DNA of 32,734 bases from SAR324 cluster bacterium (GTDB taxonomy: Bacteria; SAR324; NAC60-12). Made by a program: the position numbers and the translations under genes. The stretch is taken from positions 1-32,734 of the forward strand of contig JAESQU010000143.1 of NCBI GenBank assembly GCA_016764995.1, given 5' to 3'. Under the pieces are notes generated by a model. It was not told the DNA's origin. It made no database searches and was given only the letters and a program-made list of their open reading frames with translations. Positions 7,978 through 20,167 of the stretch are shown here, in pieces. Every line of letters starts with the position of its first letter. Position 1 is the stretch's first letter.

Positions 7978-9134
7978 AAATTATACGCCAGGACAGATCA
8001 AAACATCCCTTCATGAGGGGAATGCTGGCCCACAAACTGATTCAGCGTGGATTATCTTTTGATCAGGCCTACCAGATCTCAAAAGATGCCAAATCATTTT
8101 TTCATGAACAAGCAGAGGTTAGCTCAGAATCCTTAATGCGGTCGGTTGACGCATTGATCGTTAAGCGTTACGGAAAGGAACTGTTGAAGGGGCTGACAAA
8201 GGAACTCTTTCCCTCAGGCAAACAAATCTGCGTTTTTCGAAGAAACGCAACCGCTCCATTTTCAAAAGGTTTATTAACACAATCGATTACCGCTTCTGGC
8301 TTAAAACCGGAAGAAGCATTCCAAATTGCTTTTGAGTTGGAAGCAAATTTGATGAAAGAAGACATTCTACGTATCAGTAAAAAGAAATTATTTGGAGAAG
8401 TTTTCAGCATCATCAAGAACAAATATAACTCTCATATTGCAGACTTATATAAATTGGCCAGCCGAATTGACGAATTGGATCGACCTGTGATTATTTATCT
8501 TGGTGGTGCTTCCGGAACAGGAAAATCGGTCATGTCAACCTTTTTAGCCGGAAGACTGGGCATTAACAAAATTACAGGTACCGACACTATTCGTGAGATC
8601 ATGCGGCTTGTTTTTAAAAGAGATTTGCTTCCTTCTTTGCATAATTCCTCTACCAAAGCCGGTATTGGAATGCCAAAGACATTGGAGAAAAGTGCCCGCT
8701 TAATCGGTGGGTTTTGTTTGCAGGCTCAGCAGGTTAGTGTTGGAGTGAAAGCTGTAGTTGATCGTGCCGTCAAAGAAAAGACTAGCATGATTATCGAAGG
8801 CATTCATTTGCTGCCAAATATGCAACAGGCCATCAAAGAAGGCACCAAACGGGCATTTCACATTCCCATCACACTGTCTCTGATGAATGAGAAAGACCAC
8901 AGAGATCGATTTTTTGAAAGAGGCAAAGGAAACGAATTAAGGAGAAAGGAGATCTATTTACGCAGCTTTGAAAATATTAGAACTATTCATGAATTTGTTA
9001 ACTTAGAGAGTGAAAAAAACGAGATTGAAGTTGTCGACAATGAGGATTTTGACGAAACAACAAATACTCTGATGCAATTAATCATTAATACTCTGCAAGA
9101 GCAGGTAAATTCAATTAATCTAACTAAATCCTGA
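7968..9134 (+). CDS. 2-phosphoglycerate kinase with tandem ATP-cone domains
   Basis: A P-loop kinase with Walker A GGASGTGKS at residues 179-187, followed by TGTDTIREIMR, which in archaeal 2-phosphoglycerate kinases lies next to the substrate site. Those enzymes convert 2-phosphoglycerate plus ATP to 2,3-bisphosphoglycerate, best known as the first step of cyclic 2,3-diphosphoglycerate synthesis in methanogens. The N-terminal half has two ATP-cone-like modules: residues about 1-75 (PFMRGMLAHKLIQRGLSFDQA) and about 85-165 (VFRRNATAPFSKGLL...), so ATP or dATP sensing is likely. At 388 aa it is longer than the roughly 300-aa methanogen enzyme. It overlaps moaE by 10 nt and is followed after 9 nt by an aPGAM-like gene. 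The substrate is inferred from family. Confidence 0.8.
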   Translation: MQLEIIRQDRSKHPFMRGMLAHKLIQRGLSFDQAYQISKDAKSFFHEQAEVSSESLMRSVDALIVKRYGKELLKGLTKELFPSGKQICVFRRNATAPFSKGLLTQSITASGLKPEEAFQIAFELEANLMKEDILRISKKKLFGEVFSIIKNKYNSHIADLYKLASRIDELDRPVIIYLGGASGTGKSVMSTFLAGRLGINKITGTDTIREIMRLVFKRDLLPSLHNSSTKAGIGMPKTLEKSARLIGGFCLQAQQVSVGVKAVVDRAVKEKTSMIIEGIHLLPNMQQAIKEGTKRAFHIPITLSLMNEKDHRDRFFERGKGNELRRKEIYLRSFENIRTIHEFVNLESEKNEIEVVDNEDFDETTNTLMQLIINTLQEQVNSINLTKS

Positions 9135-9143
9135 ATTTATTTT

Positions 9144-10367
9144 GTGTATAGAATTCCTCGACTAATTCTGATTATAGACGGCATGGGGGATCGTCCGATT
9201 CTTGAATTGGGCGACAAAACCCCATTGCAGTCAGCAAATTTGCCTGTGCTGGACAGATTGGCTCAGGAAGGGCAATGCGGTGTTGCGGATCCAGTCAAGC
9301 GTGGCATTGTTGCCACAACAGTTTTAGGTACTTTGGCAATACTCGGTTATGATCCTCTCAAGTATTCAATTGCACGGGGAGTGATTGAGGCTCATGGCAG
9401 CGAGATGGAGATCATGCCGGGTGACGTAGCATTTCGTGGAAATTGGGCGACCCTTGATGATCAAGGAAAGATAGTGGATCGCCGCGCGGGACGCCTTCGT
9501 GAAGGCACAGAAGAATTAGCCTCCAGTCTCTGCGGGCTAAAGGTTGAGGATATTACAGTTGATGTTGGCGCCGGAACGGAACACCGTGTTGCCGTAGTTC
9601 TCAGGGGTGCAGGACTTGGGGATTGTGTCTCCGGAAGCGATCCGGGAGATCGATATCGTTCAGGTATAAAACCTCGACTCCCAATACCACTGAATAAAAA
9701 TGATGAAAAAAGTTACCGAACCGCAAAATTGTTGAATCTGTTTGAGCTTGAAGCAAGAAAGATTTTAGCGAAACATCCGCTAAATATAGCGCGTGTGTCA
9801 AAAGGACTTTTTGCGGCAAATGCAATTTTGACCAGAGAACCGGGACAAGTTAAGACGTTACCTAAATTAAAACGTCCGTCCGGATTTGGTTTGTCCGGAG
9901 TTTGTATCAGCGGTGATGACACTATTTCCGGGATTTCACGAGTGACAGGAATGGATGTCTGTAAAACTCCGGAAATGACAGCAAATCTGGATACCGATTT
10001 AAAACAGAAATTTATGCTTGCCGCAAAAATGTTAACAAAATACGGAGTTGTTGTCCTGCACATAAAAGGTTGTGACATTGCGGCACACAACAGACAAGCA
10101 GTAAAGAAGAAGGAATTTCTCGAAAAAATAGATGCTGAACTTGGACGATTTCTAAACAAGTGGAGCGGGAAATTGCGGATTGCCGTTACTGCCGATCATG
10201 CTACTTGGAGCCAAGAAGGAATACATGTTGATGATCCTGTCCCTGTTTTACTGCACGGACGTGGGATTTCAGCAGATTCAGTGAAAGGATTCGATGAATT
10301 TCAAGCATCGGAAGGAAAGTTGGGATTGTTCAGAATGTATAAATTGTGGTCCAAATTTTTTGCCTGA
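9144..10367 (+). CDS. Archaeal-type cofactor-independent phosphoglycerate mutase homologue with Thr for Ser nucleophile
   Basis: A 407-aa member of the aPGAM branch of the alkaline phosphatase superfamily (3-phosphoglycerate/2-phosphoglycerate interconversion). Metal-site motifs are intact: IDGMGDRP (D12, D16), HIKGCDIAAH (the Asp and His of the late metal site) and TADHAT followed by HVDDPVPVLLHG. The usual motif PGSDTAH-L-ILGYDP reads ATTVLGTLAILGYDP here: the catalytic Ser aligns with T59, the following Asp with V60 and the His with T63. Thr is a known nucleophile in other members of the superfamily (nucleotide pyrophosphatases, phosphonoacetate hydrolase), so the enzyme could be active on a different substrate. 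It starts with GTG, 9 nt after the 2-phosphoglycerate kinase stop. Confidence 0.82.
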   Translation: MYRIPRLILIIDGMGDRPILELGDKTPLQSANLPVLDRLAQEGQCGVADPVKRGIVATTVLGTLAILGYDPLKYSIARGVIEAHGSEMEIMPGDVAFRGNWATLDDQGKIVDRRAGRLREGTEELASSLCGLKVEDITVDVGAGTEHRVAVVLRGAGLGDCVSGSDPGDRYRSGIKPRLPIPLNKNDEKSYRTAKLLNLFELEARKILAKHPLNIARVSKGLFAANAILTREPGQVKTLPKLKRPSGFGLSGVCISGDDTISGISRVTGMDVCKTPEMTANLDTDLKQKFMLAAKMLTKYGVVVLHIKGCDIAAHNRQAVKKKEFLEKIDAELGRFLNKWSGKLRIAVTADHATWSQEGIHVDDPVPVLLHGRGISADSVKGFDEFQASEGKLGLFRMYKLWSKFFA

Positions 10368-10542
10368 ATTCTTTCACTGAAGCATAATCTGGTTTAAAAA
10401 CCAAAATATTATTGCCGGCTACAAGTTAACACAATCAAAAAATCATGTTCATTAAAGTCTTTCTTCGGCTCTCATGAGACTCGTTTAAACAGCATTTATT
10501 TGATTTTTTTAATTATAGACATCATTTAATTTACCATTTTTT

Positions 10543-14459
<3,917 letters not shown>

Positions 14460-14461
14460 GC

Positions 14462-15178
14462 ATGTGCGGTCGTTTTGCCCAAATAGACAACGAAGACAAA
14501 GTGATGAGCGCATTTGATATTTTGCAGTCAGAAATGATTCTGGAACCACGCTACAACATTTGTCCTTCTCAGAGAATTCCGGTCATTATCCAGCAAGATG
14601 GTTTGCGCACACTTGAAATACGCGAATGGGGCTTAATTCCTTTTTGGGCAAAAGAGCCTAATCCGATGATAAACGCACGGTCGGAAACCGCTGCGGAAAA
14701 ACCTTCATTTCGACATGCTTTCCGGAAACGGCGCTGTTTGATTCCGGCTTCAGGATTTTATGAATGGGGCAAAGAAGGCGGACAAAAACTGCCTTATTTT
14801 ATTCGCTTGAAAAACGAACAGCCCATGGCATTTGCGGGTTTGTGGGAAGAGTGGCTTTCATCTGAAGGCGAAACCAGGCGAACCTGCGCTATTTTGACAG
14901 TCGCCGCAAATTCATTTATGCAGAAAATTCATCACCGTATGCCGGTCATTTTAACGCCGACAAGCGGAGCAATGTGGCTCGATCTTTCCGGAACAGTAAT
15001 TCCGCCGGAAAAACTACTTCTGCCTTTTCCTGGAGATGAACTGGAAGCGTGGAGAGTCTCTCGGAAGGTCAACACTCCATCTTTCGATAATCCGGATTGT
15101 CTTTTAAAACTGGATGTTCCGGAAAACCTGGGAAAAAAGCCTGAACCTCCTGAAGCGCAAGCTACACTTTTTGATTAA
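14462..15178 (+). CDS. SOS response-associated peptidase (SRAP/YedK/HMCES family)
   Basis: SRAP proteins crosslink to abasic sites in single-stranded DNA through their second residue and so protect replication forks. The catalytic set is complete: C2 (MCGRF, exposed after Met removal), N71 (INARSE), E101 (GFYEW) and H157 (HHRMPV). Length 238 aa is normal. It follows tgt with a 2-nt gap. Its stop codon overlaps, tail to tail, the stop of the membrane protein on the other strand. I see no LexA-type box in front of it, as expected for an internal operon gene. Confidence 0.95.
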   Translation: MCGRFAQIDNEDKVMSAFDILQSEMILEPRYNICPSQRIPVIIQQDGLRTLEIREWGLIPFWAKEPNPMINARSETAAEKPSFRHAFRKRRCLIPASGFYEWGKEGGQKLPYFIRLKNEQPMAFAGLWEEWLSSEGETRRTCAILTVAANSFMQKIHHRMPVILTPTSGAMWLDLSGTVIPPEKLLLPFPGDELEAWRVSRKVNTPSFDNPDCLLKLDVPENLGKKPEPPEAQATLFD

Positions 15179-17481
15179 AGCTCCTCTATTATTTTGACGG
15201 CGTCTGCATGGGCGATACGGTGCAGACCGTTTGCTCCTGCCACTTGAGAATCAGCCTCAAATTGATAAACCATCTTTTGTCGCAATGGCCGGAAGCTGAT
15301 TGTTACGGAAGAAAAGCTTTCAAAAATTTCATTCTCAGCAGAGTCTTCTATTTTCACAAAAATAAAATTAGGCGTATTCAACTGCACATTTGCTAGTAAT
15401 TCAAACAGTTCGTTATTCGGAGGTAAATTTCCGGCAATCTTCAGTTTCGTTCCCACGGCAACTTGACGACTGGTTGAGATAATAAGTTTGGGGTTCTCTG
15501 AATTGAAATTCAGTTTTTCACGCAAAGCAACCAGGGATTCCAAACGCACCTCGTCAATATTCTGTAAATCGCGTAGAATTAATTCGAAATTTGCTGCATT
15601 GGTACTGACTTGCTCCACTTCCTTTATTTTCGTCATCCGTGACATTTCCCAGAGCAAATCCATTTCTGACGTTGTCAGTTTATATTTTTCTGTTGTTGTT
15701 TTCTTCAACTGTGCTTCTGCCAATCCATAAAGACGCTGCTTGAAACCATCAATTTGATCCTGATCTGATGTGTAGTAGATGTTGAGATTCCCTCTATCTG
15801 TATCCTCCCAAAAAGTTGGTCCGGAAAAAAGGAGCCGGTTTGAAGTCATTTCAATAACTTGTGAAAAAGTTGCTTCGCCCAATACTTCCAGATCATCGAG
15901 TACGTCCTTGGCAATGCGATCAACAAAATCAGTCATTCCTTCACGTTGATAAAACAAGGCCAATCCAAACTGCAGGACACGCACGCCGTTGTTGATCAGC
16001 ACACCGCGAGCCATGTCCTCTTTATTGAAATCAGGAGGACTGTCCACCTGCAGCATTTCACCGAGCATTCCTTTCTGAATTTCAATGTCCCAGCCGTCAT
16101 GATAAATCTGCTCCAGCACTTTTTTCATTTCTGTGGCAATCACATCCACAATGAAGTACATTGCGGGACTGTTGCTTCCATGTTTGAAAATTTCTACTCC
16201 GTAAATCCGCAGATACATGAAACAGCGTTTTACGTGGTCAATCTTTTTGTGCTCAACCAAATATTTGATAAAATTTCCGTAATAAAATCCGAGGTTATAA
16301 AGATTTCGCGGTTCATTATTTCGGACACCATGTTTTATGGCAAAACGCAGTAAAGTATTGAAACGGATAATAATAATGTCAACTAATTCAATATTTTCCT
16401 CTTCAATCGCAGTCTGACCCAATGTCGCCATTTCACCCGCAACCATTGATGACAAATCAAATTCACCATGTTCCAGCAGACGAATATAAACGTTGCCCAG
16501 CAGACGGAAACATTTTTGTTCATAGAAACTTTGGTTACGCTCCATTTCCCCAAATTGACCCACCATCGTTTTAAAAGAAATATCGGTGCGGACTTTGGGG
16601 GAGACTTTGAAAAAACCTGGCGCGATGTCTTTTTTGAGTCGGATGTAATTTTGTAAGGTCACACTCATATCATGAACAATGTCTGCCTTCAATTCCTTGA
16701 AAGAGACAAATTCGAGAATATCATCAAGTTGATTAAGTGCCTCAAAAATTGTGTATTGCTGATGTTCAACAACCTTTGGAATATGAGACAGGGCACGGTT
16801 CCTTTGCGAAGTAAGGGCCATGATCTGATCCATATTATTGTTATAAATACGGTTGATGATGTTGGTTGGTTTGGTATAACGCAGGATATAAAAAACATAA
16901 GGGAAGGCGATTATTGAACAAATCGTCAGCAGGAAATGAGTGTTGAAAATCCGACTTGGTTCCCGTATCAGTCCAATTTCACCATAAATTTTGATAATCA
17001 GCGCATGTCCGCCGGAAATGATTAAAAACCAGATGTAAAGCAGACTCGGAATATCCTTCATGTATAGATCGATCAGCTTTGGAATACTTTGGGATGCAAT
17101 CGAAATCACCAAAATAAGCGTGCCCAGAATCATGCCCAGCAGCGCTTGCCAGACTTCTGGCGCAAAACCCACATCAAGTTCCGCAAATCCTCCCGGCTGC
17201 ACACCGGATAAGGATTCAATCAGTTTGGTATATGGGGTAAAAAGGAAATTGTTAAAAATAATGTCACAGATTACGACCAGGGAGAGAACAATCAAAAATG
17301 AGACAATGGAGCGGCGGGCATCTGCGTAGGCAATCAGTCGATAAAGAAAAAAACTGAAAGATACATTTGTACTTTTGTGCTCTGTAAGTTCTTCCGAATT
17401 TGCTTCAGAATTGTCAGTAGAATCGTTTTTTGCTTCGAGTACCGCGTTCATATAATTATTGAATTTGCTGCTGAGTGACAA
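15175..17481 (-). CDS. Large membrane protein of unknown function, 4 TM helices plus long soluble C-terminus
   Basis: A 768-aa protein with a charged N-terminus, predicted membrane helices at about residues 59-79, 112-132, 146-165 and 182-200, then a roughly 560-residue helical soluble region. The second helix region (LLGMILGTLILVISIASQSI) recalls DUF2254 membrane proteins, but the length is greater than usual and I would not assign the family without a search. The listed start is a TTG; an ATG at 17451 (residue 11) is an equally possible start and neither has a clear Shine-Dalgarno. It begins 10 nt after the pgk stop, suggesting co-transcription. Its stop overlaps the SRAP stop by 4 nt, leaving no room for a terminator between the converging operons. 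Confidence 0.75.
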   Translation of the reverse strand: MSLSSKFNNYMNAVLEAKNDSTDNSEANSEELTEHKSTNVSFSFFLYRLIAYADARRSIVSFLIVLSLVVICDIIFNNFLFTPYTKLIESLSGVQPGGFAELDVGFAPEVWQALLGMILGTLILVISIASQSIPKLIDLYMKDIPSLLYIWFLIISGGHALIIKIYGEIGLIREPSRIFNTHFLLTICSIIAFPYVFYILRYTKPTNIINRIYNNNMDQIMALTSQRNRALSHIPKVVEHQQYTIFEALNQLDDILEFVSFKELKADIVHDMSVTLQNYIRLKKDIAPGFFKVSPKVRTDISFKTMVGQFGEMERNQSFYEQKCFRLLGNVYIRLLEHGEFDLSSMVAGEMATLGQTAIEEENIELVDIIIIRFNTLLRFAIKHGVRNNEPRNLYNLGFYYGNFIKYLVEHKKIDHVKRCFMYLRIYGVEIFKHGSNSPAMYFIVDVIATEMKKVLEQIYHDGWDIEIQKGMLGEMLQVDSPPDFNKEDMARGVLINNGVRVLQFGLALFYQREGMTDFVDRIAKDVLDDLEVLGEATFSQVIEMTSNRLLFSGPTFWEDTDRGNLNIYYTSDQDQIDGFKQRLYGLAEAQLKKTTTEKYKLTTSEMDLLWEMSRMTKIKEVEQVSTNAANFELILRDLQNIDEVRLESLVALREKLNFNSENPKLIISTSRQVAVGTKLKIAGNLPPNNELFELLANVQLNTPNFIFVKIEDSAENEIFESFSSVTISFRPLRQKMVYQFEADSQVAGANGLHRIAHADAVKIIEEL

Positions 17482-17491
17482 GCCTGTTGAA

Positions 17492-18697
17492 TTATTTTGC
17501 TTGCTGAATTGCGCTCACTCCGGGAAGTTCTTTGCCTTCCAAAAATTCAAGCGAGGCTCCCCCACCGGTGGAAACATGAGTGATGCGTTCACTGAGTCCG
17601 GACTGTTGAATTGCTGCTGCGGAATCTCCGCCACCGATAATTGTCACGGCACCTTTGTCAGTCGCATCCGCAAGACTTTGTGCGATTGCGAATGTTCCTT
17701 TTGCAAAGGCGTCCATCTCAAAAACCCCCATTGGACCATTCCAAAGGACGGTTCCAGCGCGACTTACCGCGTCACAAAATATTTTAGCACTTTGCGGACC
17801 AATATCCAAAATTAGCCAACTTTCCGGTGCACCGTCTGCCGCAGAAACCACACGGGTTTCAGCATTTTTGTTAAAACTGTCTGCAATCACCGCATCAACC
17901 GGTAGCAGGAGTTCAACACCTTTTTCCTGTGCCTTGTAAATCAATTCATTCGCATAATCCAGCGAGTCCTCTTCCAGTAGAGAAGCACCGATTTCATATC
18001 CCTGCGCTTTCATAAAAGTACAGGCCATTCCTCCGCCGATGATTAAAGTTTGAACTTTGTCGAGAAGTTTTTCAATAACCTTAATTTTATCAGAAACTTT
18101 TGCACCGCCCAGAATGGCGGCAAAAGGTCTTTTCGGTTCCGAAACTGCTCCGCCTAAAAACTGAAGTTCCTTACGTATCAAATATCCAACCGCTGATTCC
18201 GCAATAAATTCTGCAACTCCGGCAGTTGACGCATGTGCTCGATGCGCTGTTCCGAAGGCATCATTGACATACACATCACCGAGTTTTCCCAACTCTTTGC
18301 AAAAATCAGTCTCATTCTTAGTTTCTGCTTTGTGAAAACGCAAATTTTCGAGCAAAACCACATCACCGTTTTGCATACCATTGACCAGCGTTTCGACTTC
18401 CTGACCAACGCAATCCGGAGCTAATATCACCTTTTGTCCAAGCAGTTCGGACAATTCTTCTGCGGCAGGTTTTAGACTCATGCTCTCAATTCGTTCTCCT
18501 CCTGGACGACCCAGATGCGACATTAGGATTGCTTTTCCACCTTGTTCAACGATGTGCCGAATGGTCGGTAAAGCCCCCTTTATTCGGCCATTATCCGTAA
18601 TTTGAAGATTATCATTCAGTGGAACATTAAAATCAACTCGTGTCAAAACACGCTGCCCTTCAAGTTTCAAATCTTCAATGAATTGTTTATTGAGCAT
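17492..18697 (-). CDS. pgk: Phosphoglycerate kinase
   Basis: Pgk interconverts 1,3-bisphosphoglycerate plus ADP and 3-phosphoglycerate plus ATP. The 401-aa protein has all landmarks: VDFNVPL near the N-terminus, SHLGRPGG, GGAKVSDK, LWNGPMGVFE, and the nucleotide-loop GGGDSAAA followed by STGGGASLEFLEG. No gap, tpi or eno is adjacent. The neighbouring gene on the same strand is the membrane protein, while the other C3-acid enzymes of the window (2-phosphoglycerate kinase, aPGAM-like) are 8 kb away on the other strand. Confidence 0.97.
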   Translation of the reverse strand: MLNKQFIEDLKLEGQRVLTRVDFNVPLNDNLQITDNGRIKGALPTIRHIVEQGGKAILMSHLGRPGGERIESMSLKPAAEELSELLGQKVILAPDCVGQEVETLVNGMQNGDVVLLENLRFHKAETKNETDFCKELGKLGDVYVNDAFGTAHRAHASTAGVAEFIAESAVGYLIRKELQFLGGAVSEPKRPFAAILGGAKVSDKIKVIEKLLDKVQTLIIGGGMACTFMKAQGYEIGASLLEEDSLDYANELIYKAQEKGVELLLPVDAVIADSFNKNAETRVVSAADGAPESWLILDIGPQSAKIFCDAVSRAGTVLWNGPMGVFEMDAFAKGTFAIAQSLADATDKGAVTIIGGGDSAAAIQQSGLSERITHVSTGGGASLEFLEGKELPGVSAIQQAK

Positions 18698-18756
18698 GCT
18701 CAGTCTGTCCGTTCCCCAAATGAAATGGCGAAATCTAATTTACCAAAAACAGTTGA

Positions 18757-18785
18757 ATTGTATGATTTTGCAAGGAAGATGTTAA
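18757..18785 (-). promoter_or_regulatory. Candidate sigma70-type promoter of pgk
   Basis: On the minus strand TTAACA (18785-18780) and TACAAT (18762-18757) are separated by exactly 17 nt, each 5 of 6 matches to consensus. The predicted start point lies about 50 nt upstream of the pgk ATG. Confidence 0.55.
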
Positions 18786-18983
18786 ATGTTTACTCCATAA
18801 GATTACAATTGTTTGGACTGTTCTCGCAAGACAGATTTGAGTATTATTCCTGTAGAAGTTTTAGGAAGTACTCATTAAACAACAATTTTGGGTGTTATTA
18901 AGGATTTCAAATAAAGTAGTAGCTTACACTATAAAAAAATGAAAGATGATTGTCAAAGAGGACTTCACTCATAAAAAAATAAT
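18786..18983. other. AT-rich divergent intergenic spacer between pgk and the MetE-like gene
   Basis: The 420-bp spacer 18698-19117 holds the two promoters listed separately. In the central part I see only AT-rich sequence with no convincing gene, repeat or riboswitch fold. The 300-nt frame that can be read on the plus strand at 18602-18901 overlaps pgk and has no coding character. Confidence 0.5.
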
Positions 18984-19011
18984 TTGAACAATAATTTATA
19001 AATACTATAAT
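18984..19011 (+). promoter_or_regulatory. Candidate sigma70-type promoter of the MetE-like/kdsA operon
   Basis: TTGAAC (18984-18989) and a perfect TATAAT (19006-19011) are separated by 16 nt. The predicted start point is near 19018, leaving a leader of about 100 nt. The Shine-Dalgarno AAAAGGGA lies at 19105-19112, 5 nt before the ATG. I did not recognise a SAM riboswitch in the leader. Confidence 0.55.
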
Positions 19012-19117
19012 TACGGTTCTTGAAATAAAACTGGTTGTCTTTGATAATTGATTTTACAACTTAAGAGCATACATGCAAAAATAAGCGGTTCACCTAACAT
19101 CTACAAAAGGGATAAAC

Positions 19118-20167
19118 ATGGGACTTTTAACTACCACGATTGGCGCATATCCAAAACCGGAATATGTAAAACTTCCGGATTGGTTCGGCAACCTCGACAC
19201 AGCGGATCCGACACGCGGTTGGGCGAAAGCAAAGGAAGCTATGGGCCACGAAGCGGAATCCATCATCAAACGCGGAACTCATGAAGCAGTAAGCGATCAG
19301 GTAAACGCGGGAATTGACATTCCGACTGATGGTGAAATTGCCCGCGAAAATTACATTCACTATCACTGCCGGCACCTCGAAGGAATGGATTTTGAGAATC
19401 TAACCGAAAAATCTTTACGTACCGGAAATTACTCATCTTTACTACCAACCGTGCGGGGCCCTGTCAAGCCGCGGGATTTGTTTTTAGTTGATGATTGGAA
19501 GCGGGCGCAAGAAGCCACGGACAAACCAGTCAAAATCACTATGCCCGGACCCTTAACGGTTGCGGATACTGTTGTTGATGAATATTACGGCAATCTAAAA
19601 GATTTTGGCAAAGCGATTGCGGAAGCACTCAATCAGGAAGTTCTCAGCCTAGCAAAAGCTGGTTGCAGGCACATTCAAATCGATGAACCGCTCTTTGCAC
19701 GTTATCCGGAACGCGCTCTTGAATATGGTGTCGAAAATTTGGAACGGGCTTTTCAGAACTGTCCGGAAGGAGTTACTCGAACCGCTCATATGTGCTGCGG
19801 ATATCCGGATAAGATTGACGTGGTTGATTATCCAAAAGCGCCGCGTGAATCATACTTCCAAATTGCGGATGCGATGGAAGCTTCTTCGGTAATGGCTGTC
19901 TCTCTGGAAGACGCACACCGATACAATGATTTGAGTTTGCTCGAACATTTCAAAACCACAACCATAATTTTTGGAGTAGTCGCCATTGCCAAAAGCCATG
20001 TGGAAGCAATCGAAGAAATTCGCAAACGATTGCTGGACGCCCTTGAACACATTGACGCGAATCGTCTGATTGCCGGACCCGACTGCGGATTGGGAATTCT
20101 GGGACGCGAACTGGCAATAGAAAAAATGCGTAACCTGAGCGAAGCCGCACACTCGATTGAAACATGA
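19118..20167 (+). CDS. Core MetE-like (catalytic-half) cobalamin-independent methyltransferase family protein
   Basis: The 349-aa protein corresponds only to the C-terminal catalytic half of MetE (full MetE is about 750 aa). The zinc site is visible as H224 and C226 (AHMCCG), E264 (SLEDAH) and C323 (GPDCGLG), matching His641, Cys643, Glu665 and Cys726 of E. coli Met[10 protein letters not shown] at the N-terminus and QIDEP (about 187-191) are the substrate-pocket motifs. Stand-alone halves are known from archaea, where they take methyl groups from corrinoid proteins, and from coenzyme-M-dependent alkyltransferases. Methyl transfer to homocysteine is therefore likely but the donor and acceptor are unproven. 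Its stop overlaps the kdsA start as ATGA, so the two are co-translated. Confidence 0.82.
   Translation: MGLLTTTIGAYPKPEYVKLPDWFGNLDTADPTRGWAKAKEAMGHEAESIIKRGTHEAVSDQVNAGIDIPTDGEIARENYIHYHCRHLEGMDFENLTEKSLRTGNYSSLLPTVRGPVKPRDLFLVDDWKRAQEATDKPVKITMPGPLTVADTVVDEYYGNLKDFGKAIAEALNQEVLSLAKAGCRHIQIDEPLFARYPERALEYGVENLERAFQNCPEGVTRTAHMCCGYPDKIDVVDYPKAPRESYFQIADAMEASSVMAVSLEDAHRYNDLSLLEHFKTTTIIFGVVAIAKSHVEAIEEIRKRLLDALEHIDANRLIAGPDCGLGILGRELAIEKMRNLSEAAHSIET

Noticed and set aside
10390-10403. Short perfect hairpin TGGTTT-AA-AAACCA after the aPGAM-like gene
   Set aside because: Six weak base pairs and no T-run on either side, so it is not a credible terminator.
18602-18901. 99-aa plus-strand frame over the pgk start and spacer
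   Set aside because: It overlaps the pgk coding sequence and both the pgk promoter and AT-rich spacer; no ribosome-binding site or protein-like composition.
19018-19117. Possible SAM-type riboswitch before the MetE-like gene
   Set aside because: The leader is only about 100 nt, AT-rich, and shows no recognisable conserved core.
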